From contig JAFGOG010000428.1 of assembly GCA_016926595.1 (NCBI GenBank), forward strand, positions 1 through 58,648: a DNA stretch of 58,648 nucleotides. Reading direction: 5' to 3'. The notes below the pieces were generated by a model, which was given only the letters and a program-made list of their open reading frames with translations, did not search any database and had not been told where the DNA came from. The translations under genes and the position numbers were made by a program. Within the stretch, counting starts at the first letter, position 1. Each line of letters begins with the position of its first letter. Below, piece after piece: positions 25,245 through 33,904 of this stretch. The stretch comes from Anaerolineae bacterium. GTDB lineage: Bacteria; Chloroflexota; Anaerolineae; JAAYZQ01.

Positions 25245-26285
25245 TCACAGCGACATCTTTTCTGACTCGACAGTCACCCCGGCCCCAACCTCAAGGTGAT
25301 AGATGGCCGCTGCGCCGGCTGCGCGCATCGCCTCTTCCAGCCGCGCCGTATCAGGCCACGGCCACAAGGCAACGATCGTCCCGCCATCGCCAGCGCCAGC
25401 CAGCTTGGCCCCCGGCGCCCCGGCCTGCAAGGCAGCCGCGATCAACTGCTCGTTAGACTCGCCAGAACCGCCCAGATCGCGCTGGATGGCGTGGTTCTCG
25501 TTCATCAGGCGGCCGAGCGTTGGCCAATCCCCCAGGACGAGCGCCTTCTTGCCCAACTGGGCCACCTCCGTCATGCGCTTGTACCCCTCCACCACCGCCG
25601 CCTCCCCCTCTAGCCACCGCTCGCGCAACGGCCTGTGAACCGCGCCAGAGGCGTGCTGCACGCCGGTAAAAGCCAGGACAAAGGGCAAATGGGGTATGTA
25701 TGCCGCCAAAGGCTCGACTGTAGCAAACAGCTCTGCTTCGGCCTGGCGGTAGAACTGTTTGCCCCGAAAATCGATATAGTTCAGCCCGCCAAAGGTGCAC
25801 ATGTAGGCATCCTGGTAACCACACACTACCTTGAGGTTATTTAGCTCAATGTAGCGCGCCCGCTCAGCCACCTGGTAAGGCGTGGGATGCTCCCCCTGCC
25901 AGGCGAACATGGCCCGCACCAGGGCCACCACCAGCGCCGTGGAGCCGGCCAGCCCGCTGCGCATCGGGATTTCGCTCTCGTAGCGGATGCGACAAGCAGG
26001 CGATGGCAGGTGTAGATAGTCGAGCACCGCCCGCGCTATGTCGAACTGGTCGCGCTGGGGACGCAGGTCGTCGCGAGTGACAATCCTGCACTCCTGCCCG
26101 CCAGTCTCCAGTACCCAATCAGAGGCAGGCGTCACCGTCACATACGCTCGCAAGGCCACCGAGCAAGACAGCACCGCGCCGCCATACATGTCGGTCGGAT
26201 TGCCGATGATCCCGGCTCGCCCGGGCGCCGAACACACGAAGGTCCCGGCCCGGCAGGCCGGGATCGACTCGCGTTTGGAGGTCAT
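25245..26285 (-). CDS. GHMP family kinase, glucuronokinase-like
   Basis: 346 residues. GHMP motif 1 is CSAPGRAGIIGNPTDMYGG. Motif 2, the ATP loop, is EIPMRSGLAGSTALVVALVR around residue 110. Motif 3 is PGAKLAGAGDGGTIVAL near residue 300. The GNPTDxYGG string is like the GNPSDxYxG of plant glucuronokinases rather than the usual GEHTDY of galactokinases. This is recalled family knowledge and was not tested by alignment. Glucuronokinase makes glucuronate 1-phosphate, which the adjacent galU-type uridylyltransferase could convert to UDP-glucuronate. A heptose or other sugar kinase remains possible. Confidence 0.8.
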   Translation of the reverse strand: MTSKRESIPACRAGTFVCSAPGRAGIIGNPTDMYGGAVLSCSVALRAYVTVTPASDWVLETGGQECRIVTRDDLRPQRDQFDIARAVLDYLHLPSPACRIRYESEIPMRSGLAGSTALVVALVRAMFAWQGEHPTPYQVAERARYIELNNLKVVCGYQDAYMCTFGGLNYIDFRGKQFYRQAEAELFATVEPLAAYIPHLPFVLAFTGVQHASGAVHRPLRERWLEGEAAVVEGYKRMTEVAQLGKKALVLGDWPTLGRLMNENHAIQRDLGGSGESNEQLIAAALQAGAPGAKLAGAGDGGTIVALWPWPDTARLEEAMRAAGAAAIYHLEVGAGVTVESEKMSL

Positions 26286-26330
26286 ACGCCTTCTCTCATG
26301 CGCTCCTACCCCCCCCCGAGGGCAGACCGG

Positions 26331-27242
26331 CTAGAGCTCATACGCCTTTGCTTTGATATACTTGCGCACCAAGTAGCCATACCGCTCGTCGGCCAGGGCA
26401 AAGTCGATGAAGGTCTGGAAATAGCTCTCAAAGTTGCCCACGTCATAGCGGCGCTGATCCTCCCCCAGCACCCAAGCGTAGACCGGTTGCTGCATCCGGA
26501 TCAGCAGCCGGATCGCGTCGGTCAGTTGGATCTCGCCGCGCTTGTCAGGCAGGGTGCGGTTCAGCGCTTCAAAGATAGCCGGGCTAAACACATAACGCGC
26601 CGCCACTGCCAGGCTAGTCGGCGCCGTGCCCGAGGCCGGCTTTTCTACGATGCCGGTCACAGCCACCGGCTCGCCGGGCGGGGGCACGGCCCCATCAACG
26701 GTGGCAACCGTGACGATACCATATCGGAACGCTTCCTCTGGCGGCACCCTTTCGACGGCCACGACGGCGGCGGCGCCCAACTGACGGTGGGCCTGCATCA
26801 TACTGCGCAGCAGGGAAGCAGGATCCGGGGCAGCGACCAGCGAGTCTCCCAAGGCCACAACCACGTCGTCCGGGCAGGCGAAATCAGCCCCCAGCGAAAC
26901 CGCGTGCCCCAGCCCTTTCGGCATACTCTGCCGGGTGTAAAAGATCCGCGATTTATCTTCAAGGTAAGCCAGATCGGCCAGCACCGCCTCGTTGCCAGCC
27001 TGCTCCAGCACCGCCGCCAATTCGGGATCGGCGTCGAAATGGTCTTCAATGCTGCGCTTGTGCCGCCCAGTCACGATCAGGATCTGACGCAAATCCGCTG
27101 CCTGTAGCTCTTCAACGACATACTGAACCACCGGCTTGCGACCGACGGGCAACATCTCTTTAGGCTGCGACTTGGTAGCCGGTAAGAGCCGCGTGCCCAG
27201 CCCGGCAGCCGGAACGATCGCTTTGGTTATCGCCTGATTCAT
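26331..27242 (-). CDS. galU: UTP-glucose-1-phosphate uridylyltransferase
   Basis: 303 residues, the usual GalU length. The nucleotide-binding signature AAGLGTRLLPATKSQPKEML is at residues 13-32, followed by KPVVQYVVEEL. Later come VVALGDSLVAAPDP and the Glu-Lys pair in GIVEKPASG that contacts the sugar phosphate. It makes UDP-glucose, or possibly UDP-glucuronate given its neighbour. It overlaps uxaE by four bases and is separated from the kinase gene by 45 bases that contain a run of nine C (G on the coding strand). Confidence 0.92.
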   Translation of the reverse strand: MNQAITKAIVPAAGLGTRLLPATKSQPKEMLPVGRKPVVQYVVEELQAADLRQILIVTGRHKRSIEDHFDADPELAAVLEQAGNEAVLADLAYLEDKSRIFYTRQSMPKGLGHAVSLGADFACPDDVVVALGDSLVAAPDPASLLRSMMQAHRQLGAAAVVAVERVPPEEAFRYGIVTVATVDGAVPPPGEPVAVTGIVEKPASGTAPTSLAVAARYVFSPAIFEALNRTLPDKRGEIQLTDAIRLLIRMQQPVYAWVLGEDQRRYDVGNFESYFQTFIDFALADERYGYLVRKYIKAKAYEL

Positions 27243-28711
27243 GCCTCCTCCCTATTCTGCAAAAGGCGTAAGTGCTGCCTGAAATGCGCCTCCAGCCGCG
27301 CATAATAGGCCTCCTCGTCGTCCTGCAGCGCGGCCAACAGCCTCGCGCCAAAAGCCTCCAGCACCGAGCCAAAGGTTACGTGCAACACCTGCCGGGTGTC
27401 AAACTGATCCAGCAAGCCCGGCAGATCGGCATCGCTCACTGCTTGCAATGAGGGGACGTTGGAAAGTTGCGCCGAGACGTGGTAGGTGGCCCGGTCGGTC
27501 TCATAGCGCCCCCGGGAAAAGCTGAAGATTTCGCGGAAGAATGCCGGATCTATCCCGGCGACCGTCCGCAACGCTTCCAGGTAGCTGGTGCCGGCCGTCT
27601 TTAGATGGACCAGCCCTCGAGTATGGCGGGCGACGATCGGGTAGATGCTGAACTTGTCCGACCCCGAGTGCAAGCTGAGCTTGTAGGGTCCCAGGGCGCG
27701 AGCGATTGCGGCATGTTGGGCAAACTGGGCCTCGAACTCGGCCAGGCTGCCGATATAGTCCACACCCTTTTCGAAACGCCCCACATAGCGAGGCGCCAGG
27801 CTGACCCAATGCACACCCAAACGTCCCAGCTCACTGGCAATGAACCAGTGCTCCTCGACGGAGGTCGGCGTTTCAGTCTCGTCCACCGACATTTCCAGCT
27901 CAAACTCGTCCACCCGAGCCGCCAGGTGCCGGTACATGCGGGCCGTGTGGGCGATGGCCTGGCCATATTTGGCCGCTGCCCGTAACAGGACAACTGGGCT
28001 GAATTCGATCGAGCAGCCTTCTACCTCAAAGCGACGGCCCGAGTATCGGCCATCCAACCCTTCCGGCGAGTCTCCGAGCAGGTCCCAGGGCAACGCCTGG
28101 ACCTTGCTCTCCAACACCTCCAGAGGGGCTGTGTGCGCCTGATTGTCCACGTGGTCGCCAGGGTCCACCGTGAAGAAGGTATAACCAGCAGCGACGCACG
28201 AATCTACGTCGGCGATGGTCTTCAAGTGGTCGGCGTCAGCGCCCCACGGCTCCCGCCAGCCCTCCTGGAAGAGGCCCCACATCGCCTCATCCATCACCTG
28301 TTGGGGTGTCCGGCCCGTGCGGGCATTTTCACGCATCGACTGCTGGGCCCAAATCGGGGCAATCCCGGCTTGGGAAGCCGGGACCTTGCCGCCCACCGCC
28401 CGGACGGCGCGCACGTGCCCCGGCGTCGCCAAACCCAACCGGTCGCCGCATCCCGCCGACAGCCGCAAACCAAGCGTCCGGGGCCGCAGCCAGGGTAATC
28501 GCTCTTGCAGCTCGGCCGCGTTTTCCGGCGTCAAGGGGCACATGACCACCCCTGCGCCTGGCTCGCCTCGGAACCCGCGCGCGTCGCCTACGACGCCCAA
28601 ACGTTTGCCCTCGCCGCCACGGCACAGAAAGTAGATCGTTCCCTCAACCTCGACCAACGACTGCTGATATACCACCCAGTTGCCTAATTGCTCACTTGCC
28701 AACTTGTCCAT
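27239..28711 (-). CDS. uxaE: Tagaturonate epimerase UxaE
   Basis: 490 residues. I recognise the family of tagaturonate/fructuronate epimerases known from Thermotoga by overall length and by segments such as GADADHLKTIADVDSC, YTFFTVDPGDHVDNQA, FELEMSVDETETPTS and YKLSLHSGSDKFSIYP, rich in the His, Asp and Glu residues expected for a metal-dependent epimerase. It interconverts D-tagaturonate and D-fructuronate, joining the inositol route to the mannonate route. The ATG at 28711 lies in an array of degenerate octamers that encodes the first residues (MDKLASEQLGN), so the true start could be slightly further in. It overlaps galU. Confidence 0.87.
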   Translation of the reverse strand: MDKLASEQLGNWVVYQQSLVEVEGTIYFLCRGGEGKRLGVVGDARGFRGEPGAGVVMCPLTPENAAELQERLPWLRPRTLGLRLSAGCGDRLGLATPGHVRAVRAVGGKVPASQAGIAPIWAQQSMRENARTGRTPQQVMDEAMWGLFQEGWREPWGADADHLKTIADVDSCVAAGYTFFTVDPGDHVDNQAHTAPLEVLESKVQALPWDLLGDSPEGLDGRYSGRRFEVEGCSIEFSPVVLLRAAAKYGQAIAHTARMYRHLAARVDEFELEMSVDETETPTSVEEHWFIASELGRLGVHWVSLAPRYVGRFEKGVDYIGSLAEFEAQFAQHAAIARALGPYKLSLHSGSDKFSIYPIVARHTRGLVHLKTAGTSYLEALRTVAGIDPAFFREIFSFSRGRYETDRATYHVSAQLSNVPSLQAVSDADLPGLLDQFDTRQVLHVTFGSVLEAFGARLLAALQDDEEAYYARLEAHFRQHLRLLQNREEA

Positions 28712-28745
28712 TTGCCCATTTGCTCATTTGCGTATTTGCTCCTGC
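28684..28745. repeat. Degenerate 8-bp tandem repeats at the iolO-uxaE junction
   Basis: On the minus strand the octamers run GCAAATAC, GCAAATGA, GCAAATGG, GCAAATGG, ACAAGTTG, GCAAGTGA, GCAATTAG, GCAACTGG without interruption. They encode the end of IolO (EQIRK), its stop codon and the first residues of UxaE. Related arrays lie at other gene junctions in the window. Confidence 0.8.
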
Positions 28746-29536
28746 AGGTAAGCAATCCCCTGCTGAGCCGCCGTATCAGGATCAGGCAGCGGCATGAACT
28801 CACCCGACACAAAGCTGTGGTACCCACTCTCGTCAAGGGCCCCCAGGATTGACCGGAAATCCAGATGCCCCGCGCCTGGATGCCAGCGGTTCGAATCGGC
28901 CACGTGAAAGTGGTAAATGCGGTCACCGCAGGCACGAATGCTGCCCTCGATCGACGGCTCCTCGATATTCATGTGAAAGGTGTCCAGTAACAGCCCCAGG
29001 TTGTCAACCCCTACCCGCCGGATCAGCTCTAACCCCTGGGCCACGTTGTTGATCAGAGTCGTCTCGTAACGGCAGATCGGCTCCAAGGCCAGTCGCACGC
29101 CGTAGGGGCGGGCCGCTGCACAGCACTGTTGCAGCGCGTCCACCAGCCAGCTCATCGCCTGGGCGTGCTCCACGCCCGGCCGGACGATGCCGCGCAGCAG
29201 CCCGATGATCACCACCGCGCCGAACCGCGCCGCAAGTGGGGCATGGCTCTTCACCCGCTCAACTGCCGCAGCGCGAACCGCCGCATCTGGATCGGTGAAC
29301 GACAAGCCTTCCTCGCCCCAGGCCTGGCCGGTGCCGATAGCCGGCACCGCCAAGCCGTGGGCTGTGACAACCTCTAGAAGCCGGTCTACATCCGCCAACC
29401 GAGGATCCCGGATGGCCAGCTCCACACCGTCGTACCCCCAGCCGGCGATCTTGGCCACGTTGGCCTCAAAATCACCCTTGAAGGCCACCGCTTGGAACTG
29501 CGCCGCGTGCGTGGAGAGCACGATCGACAGTTTCAT
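28724..29536 (-). CDS. iolO: Sugar isomerase/epimerase, 5-keto-L-gluconate epimerase-like (IolO)
   Basis: 270 residues with a xylose-isomerase-like TIM barrel. The metal ligands are visible: Glu in VRLALEPICRYE near 152, Asp-His in LLLDTFHMNIEE near 185, His in IYHFHVADSNRWHPGAGH near 211 and Glu in SFVSGEFMPLP near 245. These segments and the length strongly recall Thermotoga TM0416, which makes D-tagaturonate from 5-keto-L-gluconate in inositol breakdown (from memory). It sits directly between iolN and uxaE, the enzymes before and after it in that route. Confidence 0.85.
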   Translation of the reverse strand: MKLSIVLSTHAAQFQAVAFKGDFEANVAKIAGWGYDGVELAIRDPRLADVDRLLEVVTAHGLAVPAIGTGQAWGEEGLSFTDPDAAVRAAAVERVKSHAPLAARFGAVVIIGLLRGIVRPGVEHAQAMSWLVDALQQCCAAARPYGVRLALEPICRYETTLINNVAQGLELIRRVGVDNLGLLLDTFHMNIEEPSIEGSIRACGDRIYHFHVADSNRWHPGAGHLDFRSILGALDESGYHSFVSGEFMPLPDPDTAAQQGIAYLQEQIRK

Positions 29537-29544
29537 GTGTGGTT

Positions 29545-30666
29545 CTACAACTCCGATCCCTGCCCGATGCGCGGCAAGGCATAAACTGGCTTCCAGCCAG
29601 GGCTGAGCGGCTCGCGCAGGTAGGGCTCCATCTGCGCTTCGCTGCGCAGCGTGACCTCTTCCACCGGCGGCACCGCGCCTGCCGGGAAGGCTTCCAGAAT
29701 CTGGTCGTTGAGCAGCGTCAGGTAGCGCAGGATGGCCGCCACCGGGCGCTTGGCCTTGTCGGCCGAGCCAGACCTAGCCTTGCCGACCACACCCTCAGGC
29801 GTCGCGGCGATCTCGACGGCGATCTGGCCCTCCCCTTCCGACCAGCGGCTGGGCCGACTGAAGGGATCCACCGACTTGTCAAAGTGGCCGTCGGGCAAAT
29901 AGCCCTTGCCCTCGGTGTCCACGGCGTAGCGCATGTCCACCATGTCCGGGTGGAGCAGCAGGCCAAGCGATGTCTCTGACTCGTCGGCATGGACAAAGTT
30001 GGTCTCCCACTTGCCGCCCCTCTCCCGGGTGCGGAAGAATTCGCGGACAGCGCGGTGCCAGTCGAGCACGCGAAAGATGCCGGGGAGCTGGTAGCGCATC
30101 TGGAATTGGTGGATCACCGACTCGAGCATCCACAACTGGCCGTGGTTGTTGACGATGACCTGCTTGCGAAAGCCATCGTTCCACAGGCCGAGCATCACGT
30201 CGATCAGCAGCTCACGCGCGACATTCTCCCGGACGATGACGGTGCCCGGCATGCCGATATGGTGATAGGGATGCGCGCCATACATAAGCGGCGGCAGGGC
30301 CAGACTGACCGGCGCTCCGCGCTTGGCTGTGTAGCGCCGCACACCCTCCACGATCTGGCTCACATACAACGTATCCGAGGCGCTCGGCAGGTGCCGTCCA
30401 TGCAGCTCGGTGCAGCCGACCGGGATGAACACGATATCGTTCTTGCGCCGGTTCTCCTCCACCTGCCAGCGCACCGTCGTCTGGATGTAGGAACCCGGCT
30501 TGCCCCACTCCACCGGCGATGGAATGCCATACTCGGCCAGGATGGCGTCGATCTTGGCGTCGCTGGCCTCCCAAATCTCCTTCTTGAGTCGACCCACGGT
30601 ATTGTCCTCGAAAAACAGGTCCGGCTGATCGCTCGCGAGCAACCCTTCTGGTACTTTTGTTGCCAT
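29545..30666 (-). CDS. iolN: 3-dehydro-scyllo-inosose hydrolase (IolN), creatininase fold
   Basis: 373 residues of the creatininase-like metal hydrolase group. Metal-ligand motifs are VFIPVGCTELHGRHLPSASD (Glu-His), a central NNHGQLWMLE (Asn-His) and HADESETSLGLLLHPDMVDM (His-Asp-Glu). The N-terminal 70 residues are longer than in true creatininases. I identify it as the diketo-inositol ring-opening hydrolase from its motifs together with the neighbours iolG, iolM, iolO and uxaE. The ATG at 30666 has AAGGAG upstream, after a 35-base AT-rich gap. Confidence 0.82.
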   Translation of the reverse strand: MATKVPEGLLASDQPDLFFEDNTVGRLKKEIWEASDAKIDAILAEYGIPSPVEWGKPGSYIQTTVRWQVEENRRKNDIVFIPVGCTELHGRHLPSASDTLYVSQIVEGVRRYTAKRGAPVSLALPPLMYGAHPYHHIGMPGTVIVRENVARELLIDVMLGLWNDGFRKQVIVNNHGQLWMLESVIHQFQMRYQLPGIFRVLDWHRAVREFFRTRERGGKWETNFVHADESETSLGLLLHPDMVDMRYAVDTEGKGYLPDGHFDKSVDPFSRPSRWSEGEGQIAVEIAATPEGVVGKARSGSADKAKRPVAAILRYLTLLNDQILEAFPAGAVPPVEEVTLRSEAQMEPYLREPLSPGWKPVYALPRIGQGSEL

Positions 30667-30701
30667 TCTAATCTCCTTGAAATAAGATCAAGTTTATAGA
30701 T

Positions 30702-31715
30702 TTAAATCGCCACCGGCCTGCCTTCGTGCAGGGAGCGCGTCGCAGCTATGCCGACGGCGATCACCGCCCGGCTGTCTGCGCCACTGACCGGCGGTTCGCC
30801 ATTGTGGACAATGCAATCCACGAATGCCTGTAACTCGGCGACAAAGGCATCGCCAAAGCGCTCAGGGAAGGTATGGGCCATGTCATGGTGCACCCCCCGG
30901 CGGTCCAGCAGGCGTACCGGCGTCTGGCGGAAGCGCCCGATTTGCACCGCGCCCTCGTCGCCGATCACCTCCACACGCAGGTCATAGCCATAGCGACAGG
31001 TGCGGCTGACGAATAGGGCGCCCATCGCCCCCCGGGCAAAGCGCAGGCTGACCACGGCATTGTCCACGTCTCCCACTGAGCGCACTCCCTCGTCCACCAG
31101 CGCATCCCCTTCGGCATAGGCCCGCACTACCTCGTCAGCCAGCAGCCAGCGGGCCACATACAGGTCGTGGTACATGGCATCGAGGATCAACCCGCCGCTC
31201 ACCGCCGGATTTGCAAAGCTGGGCGGTGGTGGATCCACATCGCCGCTGATGGCCCGGAACACGACCGGCCGGCCGATAGCCCCTGCCTCGATAAGCCGCC
31301 TGGCCTCCATGTGCCCCGCGTCAAACCGCCTGACATGCCCGATCATCAACTTGACGCCGGCCCCCTCAGCGGCCTGGATGGCCCGCTCGCAATCGGCCAG
31401 GTTCAAAGCCAACGGCTTCTCGCAAAAAATGTGCAATCCGACCGCCGCACAGCGCACCACATTGTCGGCGTGCGCCGAAGTGCTGCTGGCAATGGCCACG
31501 GCATCCAGTTGGCTGCCTGTCTCGGCAAGCAGCATCTCCAAGTTGGGGTAGACAGCCACGTCCCCACACACCCGGCGCGCCTCGGCAGCCCGCTCCGAAT
31601 TGGTCGTCGTGACCGCCACTAGCCGTGCTCCATACACCCGGCGGGCCAGGTTCTCAGCGTGGGTCAGGCCGATACGGCCTACCCCCACCAGGGCGATGCG
31701 TAGCTCGTCTGCCAT
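30702..31715 (-). CDS. Gfo/Idh/MocA family dehydrogenase (second inositol-dehydrogenase-like paralogue)
   Basis: 337 residues. The N-terminal Rossmann motif is IALVGVGRIGLTHAENLARR, and the cofactor/active-site motif is LHIFCEKPLALNL with Lys near residue 97. The substrate domain includes GGLILDAMYHDLYVARWLL, where the catalytic His-Asp region appears as MYHDLYVAR rather than the IHDFDMAR of the adjacent paralogue. It starts one base inside the stop of that paralogue (TGATG). It probably oxidises a second inositol isomer or a keto-inositol. Confidence 0.85.
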   Translation of the reverse strand: MADELRIALVGVGRIGLTHAENLARRVYGARLVAVTTTNSERAAEARRVCGDVAVYPNLEMLLAETGSQLDAVAIASSTSAHADNVVRCAAVGLHIFCEKPLALNLADCERAIQAAEGAGVKLMIGHVRRFDAGHMEARRLIEAGAIGRPVVFRAISGDVDPPPPSFANPAVSGGLILDAMYHDLYVARWLLADEVVRAYAEGDALVDEGVRSVGDVDNAVVSLRFARGAMGALFVSRTCRYGYDLRVEVIGDEGAVQIGRFRQTPVRLLDRRGVHHDMAHTFPERFGDAFVAELQAFVDCIVHNGEPPVSGADSRAVIAVGIAATRSLHEGRPVAI

Positions 31716-32746
31716 CAGCCTGCCCGCCTTATGTCCACTTCGCTCAGCCGGACCGGCCGATTTTCGGCATACGACCTTTTCGCCGCATAGCCCATCACCA
31801 CCGGGATACGCCCGTCGAGACCTGTCACCGGAGGCTGTAGATCTTTGTAGATGCAGTCGATAAAAGTCCGCATCTCGGCGACATACGACTCGTTGTAGCG
31901 TTCCACAAAGAAGAACAGGGGCAGCGATCCGTGAACACCCTTGGCATCACTGACCACAGCCGTGTCGGGCAGGTTGTTCGACACCGCGACCATCCCCTCC
32001 GAGCCAAACACCTCTACCCGCTGGTCATAGCCGTATACGGCCTTGCGGCTGTTATCGATCGATCCCAGCACGCCGCTGGTGAAGCGCAGGGTGATCAGCG
32101 CCGTGTCGATGTCACCTGCCTCGCCAATCGCCGGATCGACCATCACCCCGCCTGCGGCATAGATCGCCTCGACATCGCCGCCGATCAGAAAACGGGCCAT
32201 GTCAAAGTCGTGAATGGTCATGTCCAAAAAGATGCCACCTGACACCTTGACATAGGCGATAGGCGGCGGCTGGGGATCGCGGCTGGTGATCTTGACAATT
32301 TGAGGCGTGCCAATCTTGCCCGACGCCACCATCTCGCGAACACGCTGGAAGTTGGGGTCAAAGCGCCGGTTAAAGCCGATTTGCAGCTTGACCCCGGCCC
32401 GGTCCACCGCCGACAGAGCATGGTCGATGACGCCCAAGTCCAGGGCGATCGGCTTTTCACAAAAGATCTGCTTCCCGGCCTGGGCTGCCTCTTCGATCAT
32501 CTGGGCGTGGGTGTCGGTACTGGAACAGATGACCACCGCCTCAATCGAATTGTCCTCCAGGATGCGCCGGTGATCCTCGTACGCTGCTGGGATCTGATAG
32601 TCTGCGGCCGCCGCCTGCGCCGACTCGACTATGACGTCCGAGACGGCAAGCAGGTGAGCTTCGGGCAGGCGATGGGCCAGGTTCTCGGCATGCACCCGTC
32701 CGATCCGCCCCGCGCCAATCAGCCCCAGGTTGATTTTCCGTTTCAT
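31715..32746 (-). CDS. iolG: Inositol 2-dehydrogenase
   Basis: 343 residues. NAD-binding motif LGLIGAGRIGRVHAENLA, then KQIFCEKPIALDLG with catalytic Lys near 97, then QIGFNRRFDPNFQRVRE, and the catalytic GGIFLDMTIHDFDMARFL (Asp and His near residues 172-176). These strings are typical of IolG, which oxidises myo- or scyllo-inositol at C2 to the inosose. It is the entry step of the pathway encoded around it. It overlaps the URO-D gene upstream by four bases and the second dehydrogenase downstream by one base. Confidence 0.9.
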   Translation of the reverse strand: MKRKINLGLIGAGRIGRVHAENLAHRLPEAHLLAVSDVIVESAQAAAADYQIPAAYEDHRRILEDNSIEAVVICSSTDTHAQMIEEAAQAGKQIFCEKPIALDLGVIDHALSAVDRAGVKLQIGFNRRFDPNFQRVREMVASGKIGTPQIVKITSRDPQPPPIAYVKVSGGIFLDMTIHDFDMARFLIGGDVEAIYAAGGVMVDPAIGEAGDIDTALITLRFTSGVLGSIDNSRKAVYGYDQRVEVFGSEGMVAVSNNLPDTAVVSDAKGVHGSLPLFFFVERYNESYVAEMRTFIDCIYKDLQPPVTGLDGRIPVVMGYAAKRSYAENRPVRLSEVDIRRAG

Positions 32747-33903
32747 CGATCCCTCCCGCGATAAGTACCATACTCACGCCAGGCCTCCCACATCGCCATG
32801 ATATTCTCCGGCGGGACTTCGGCCTGGATGTCGTGCACCGCTGCAAAGACGAAACCACCGCCAGGCGCCAACGCTTCAATGTTCCGTCTCACATTGTCTC
32901 GGACGTCGGCCGGGGTCCCACGGCCTAGGACAACCTGCGTATCAACGCCGCCTCCCCAAAAGACCAGGTCCCGGCCAAACTCCCGCTTCAGCTCAAACGG
33001 GTCCATCCCTGACGCGCTGAGCTGCACCGGGTTGAGGATATCGGTCCCCGCCTCTATCAGATCGGGGATGACCGGGCGGACGGCGCCACAGGAATGGAAA
33101 AACAGCTTGACTGGAGCCTGCCCTTTGATGAATGAGAAAAGACGCTGATGGACCGGCTTGATGAGACGACGATAGGTCTTGGGCGACATCAGCATTGACT
33201 GCTGACCGGCCAGGTCGTCGGCCTCGACTACCACGCTGACCAGGTCGCCCACTTCCCTGAGCGCCCGTTCCCAATAGGCGCATTTCCATTCGGCCAGCCT
33301 ATCCAACATGTAGGTCACATAGTCGGGGTTGAGCGCCAGGTCCATGTAGTAGCGCTCATAGCCACGCAGCCAGGAATAGATCTCGGCAATCCCAGCGCAG
33401 GGACCGGCCAGCACGGCAGCCTTATGCTGCGCAACCGCGGCTTGTGCTTGAGCCCGGAGTGTACAAAAGCGCCCTTCGGCCAGGGGATCGGGGAAGGGAA
33501 AAGACTTGAGCTGATCCAGTGAGTCGGCTCCGGCCAAGGGATGATGATACATGTCGTAGTAGAATCCACCGTCCTTGGGCTTGCGCCAACCTATCCCCCA
33601 CTCGTCAAAGTAGGCCTCGTAAGGACCCTCATCACGAAACAGGTACTGGAAGGTCGAAGCGGCGCCCGGTCTCACCAGCCGGAAATCGGCTTCGAGGCAG
33701 CCGGCAACATCCTCATCCACCAGCGCCAACTGTTCGGCCACATGGCCGATGCGCACGTCTATCTTGGGCAGACGCAGGTGCCGGCGCAGGTTCCGATAGG
33801 CCGTGACGTGAATAGTGGTCAGGCCAGTACTGCCCAGATCGAACGGCACGCGATCCGGCTCCCGGTGGTCCAGCGCTCGCAGCACCCGTTCTCGTGAATT
33901 CAT
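32743..33903 (-). CDS. Uroporphyrinogen-decarboxylase family protein (URO-D/methyltransferase-like)
   Basis: 386 residues. Opening SRERVLRALDHREPDRVPFDLG is typical of the MtaA/CmuA-like branch of the URO-D family, not of haem-biosynthesis HemE. A metal-binding His-X-Cys is seen in VKLFFHSCGAVRPVIPDLIEAG, with FWGGGVDTQVVLGRGTPADV and GGGFVFAAVHDIQAEVPPENI near the C-terminus. Members move methyl groups or act on small sugars; several occur in sugar operons with no known function. Its place between a stress protein and iolG suggests a role with the pathway, but I cannot name the reaction. Confidence 0.82.
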   Translation of the reverse strand: MNSRERVLRALDHREPDRVPFDLGSTGLTTIHVTAYRNLRRHLRLPKIDVRIGHVAEQLALVDEDVAGCLEADFRLVRPGAASTFQYLFRDEGPYEAYFDEWGIGWRKPKDGGFYYDMYHHPLAGADSLDQLKSFPFPDPLAEGRFCTLRAQAQAAVAQHKAAVLAGPCAGIAEIYSWLRGYERYYMDLALNPDYVTYMLDRLAEWKCAYWERALREVGDLVSVVVEADDLAGQQSMLMSPKTYRRLIKPVHQRLFSFIKGQAPVKLFFHSCGAVRPVIPDLIEAGTDILNPVQLSASGMDPFELKREFGRDLVFWGGGVDTQVVLGRGTPADVRDNVRRNIEALAPGGGFVFAAVHDIQAEVPPENIMAMWEAWREYGTYRGRDR

Positions 33904-33904
33904 G

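Noticed and set aside
26310..26320. Run of nine C as a phase-variation tract
   Set aside because: It lies in a non-coding gap about 20 bases upstream of the kinase start, so slippage would not change a reading frame.
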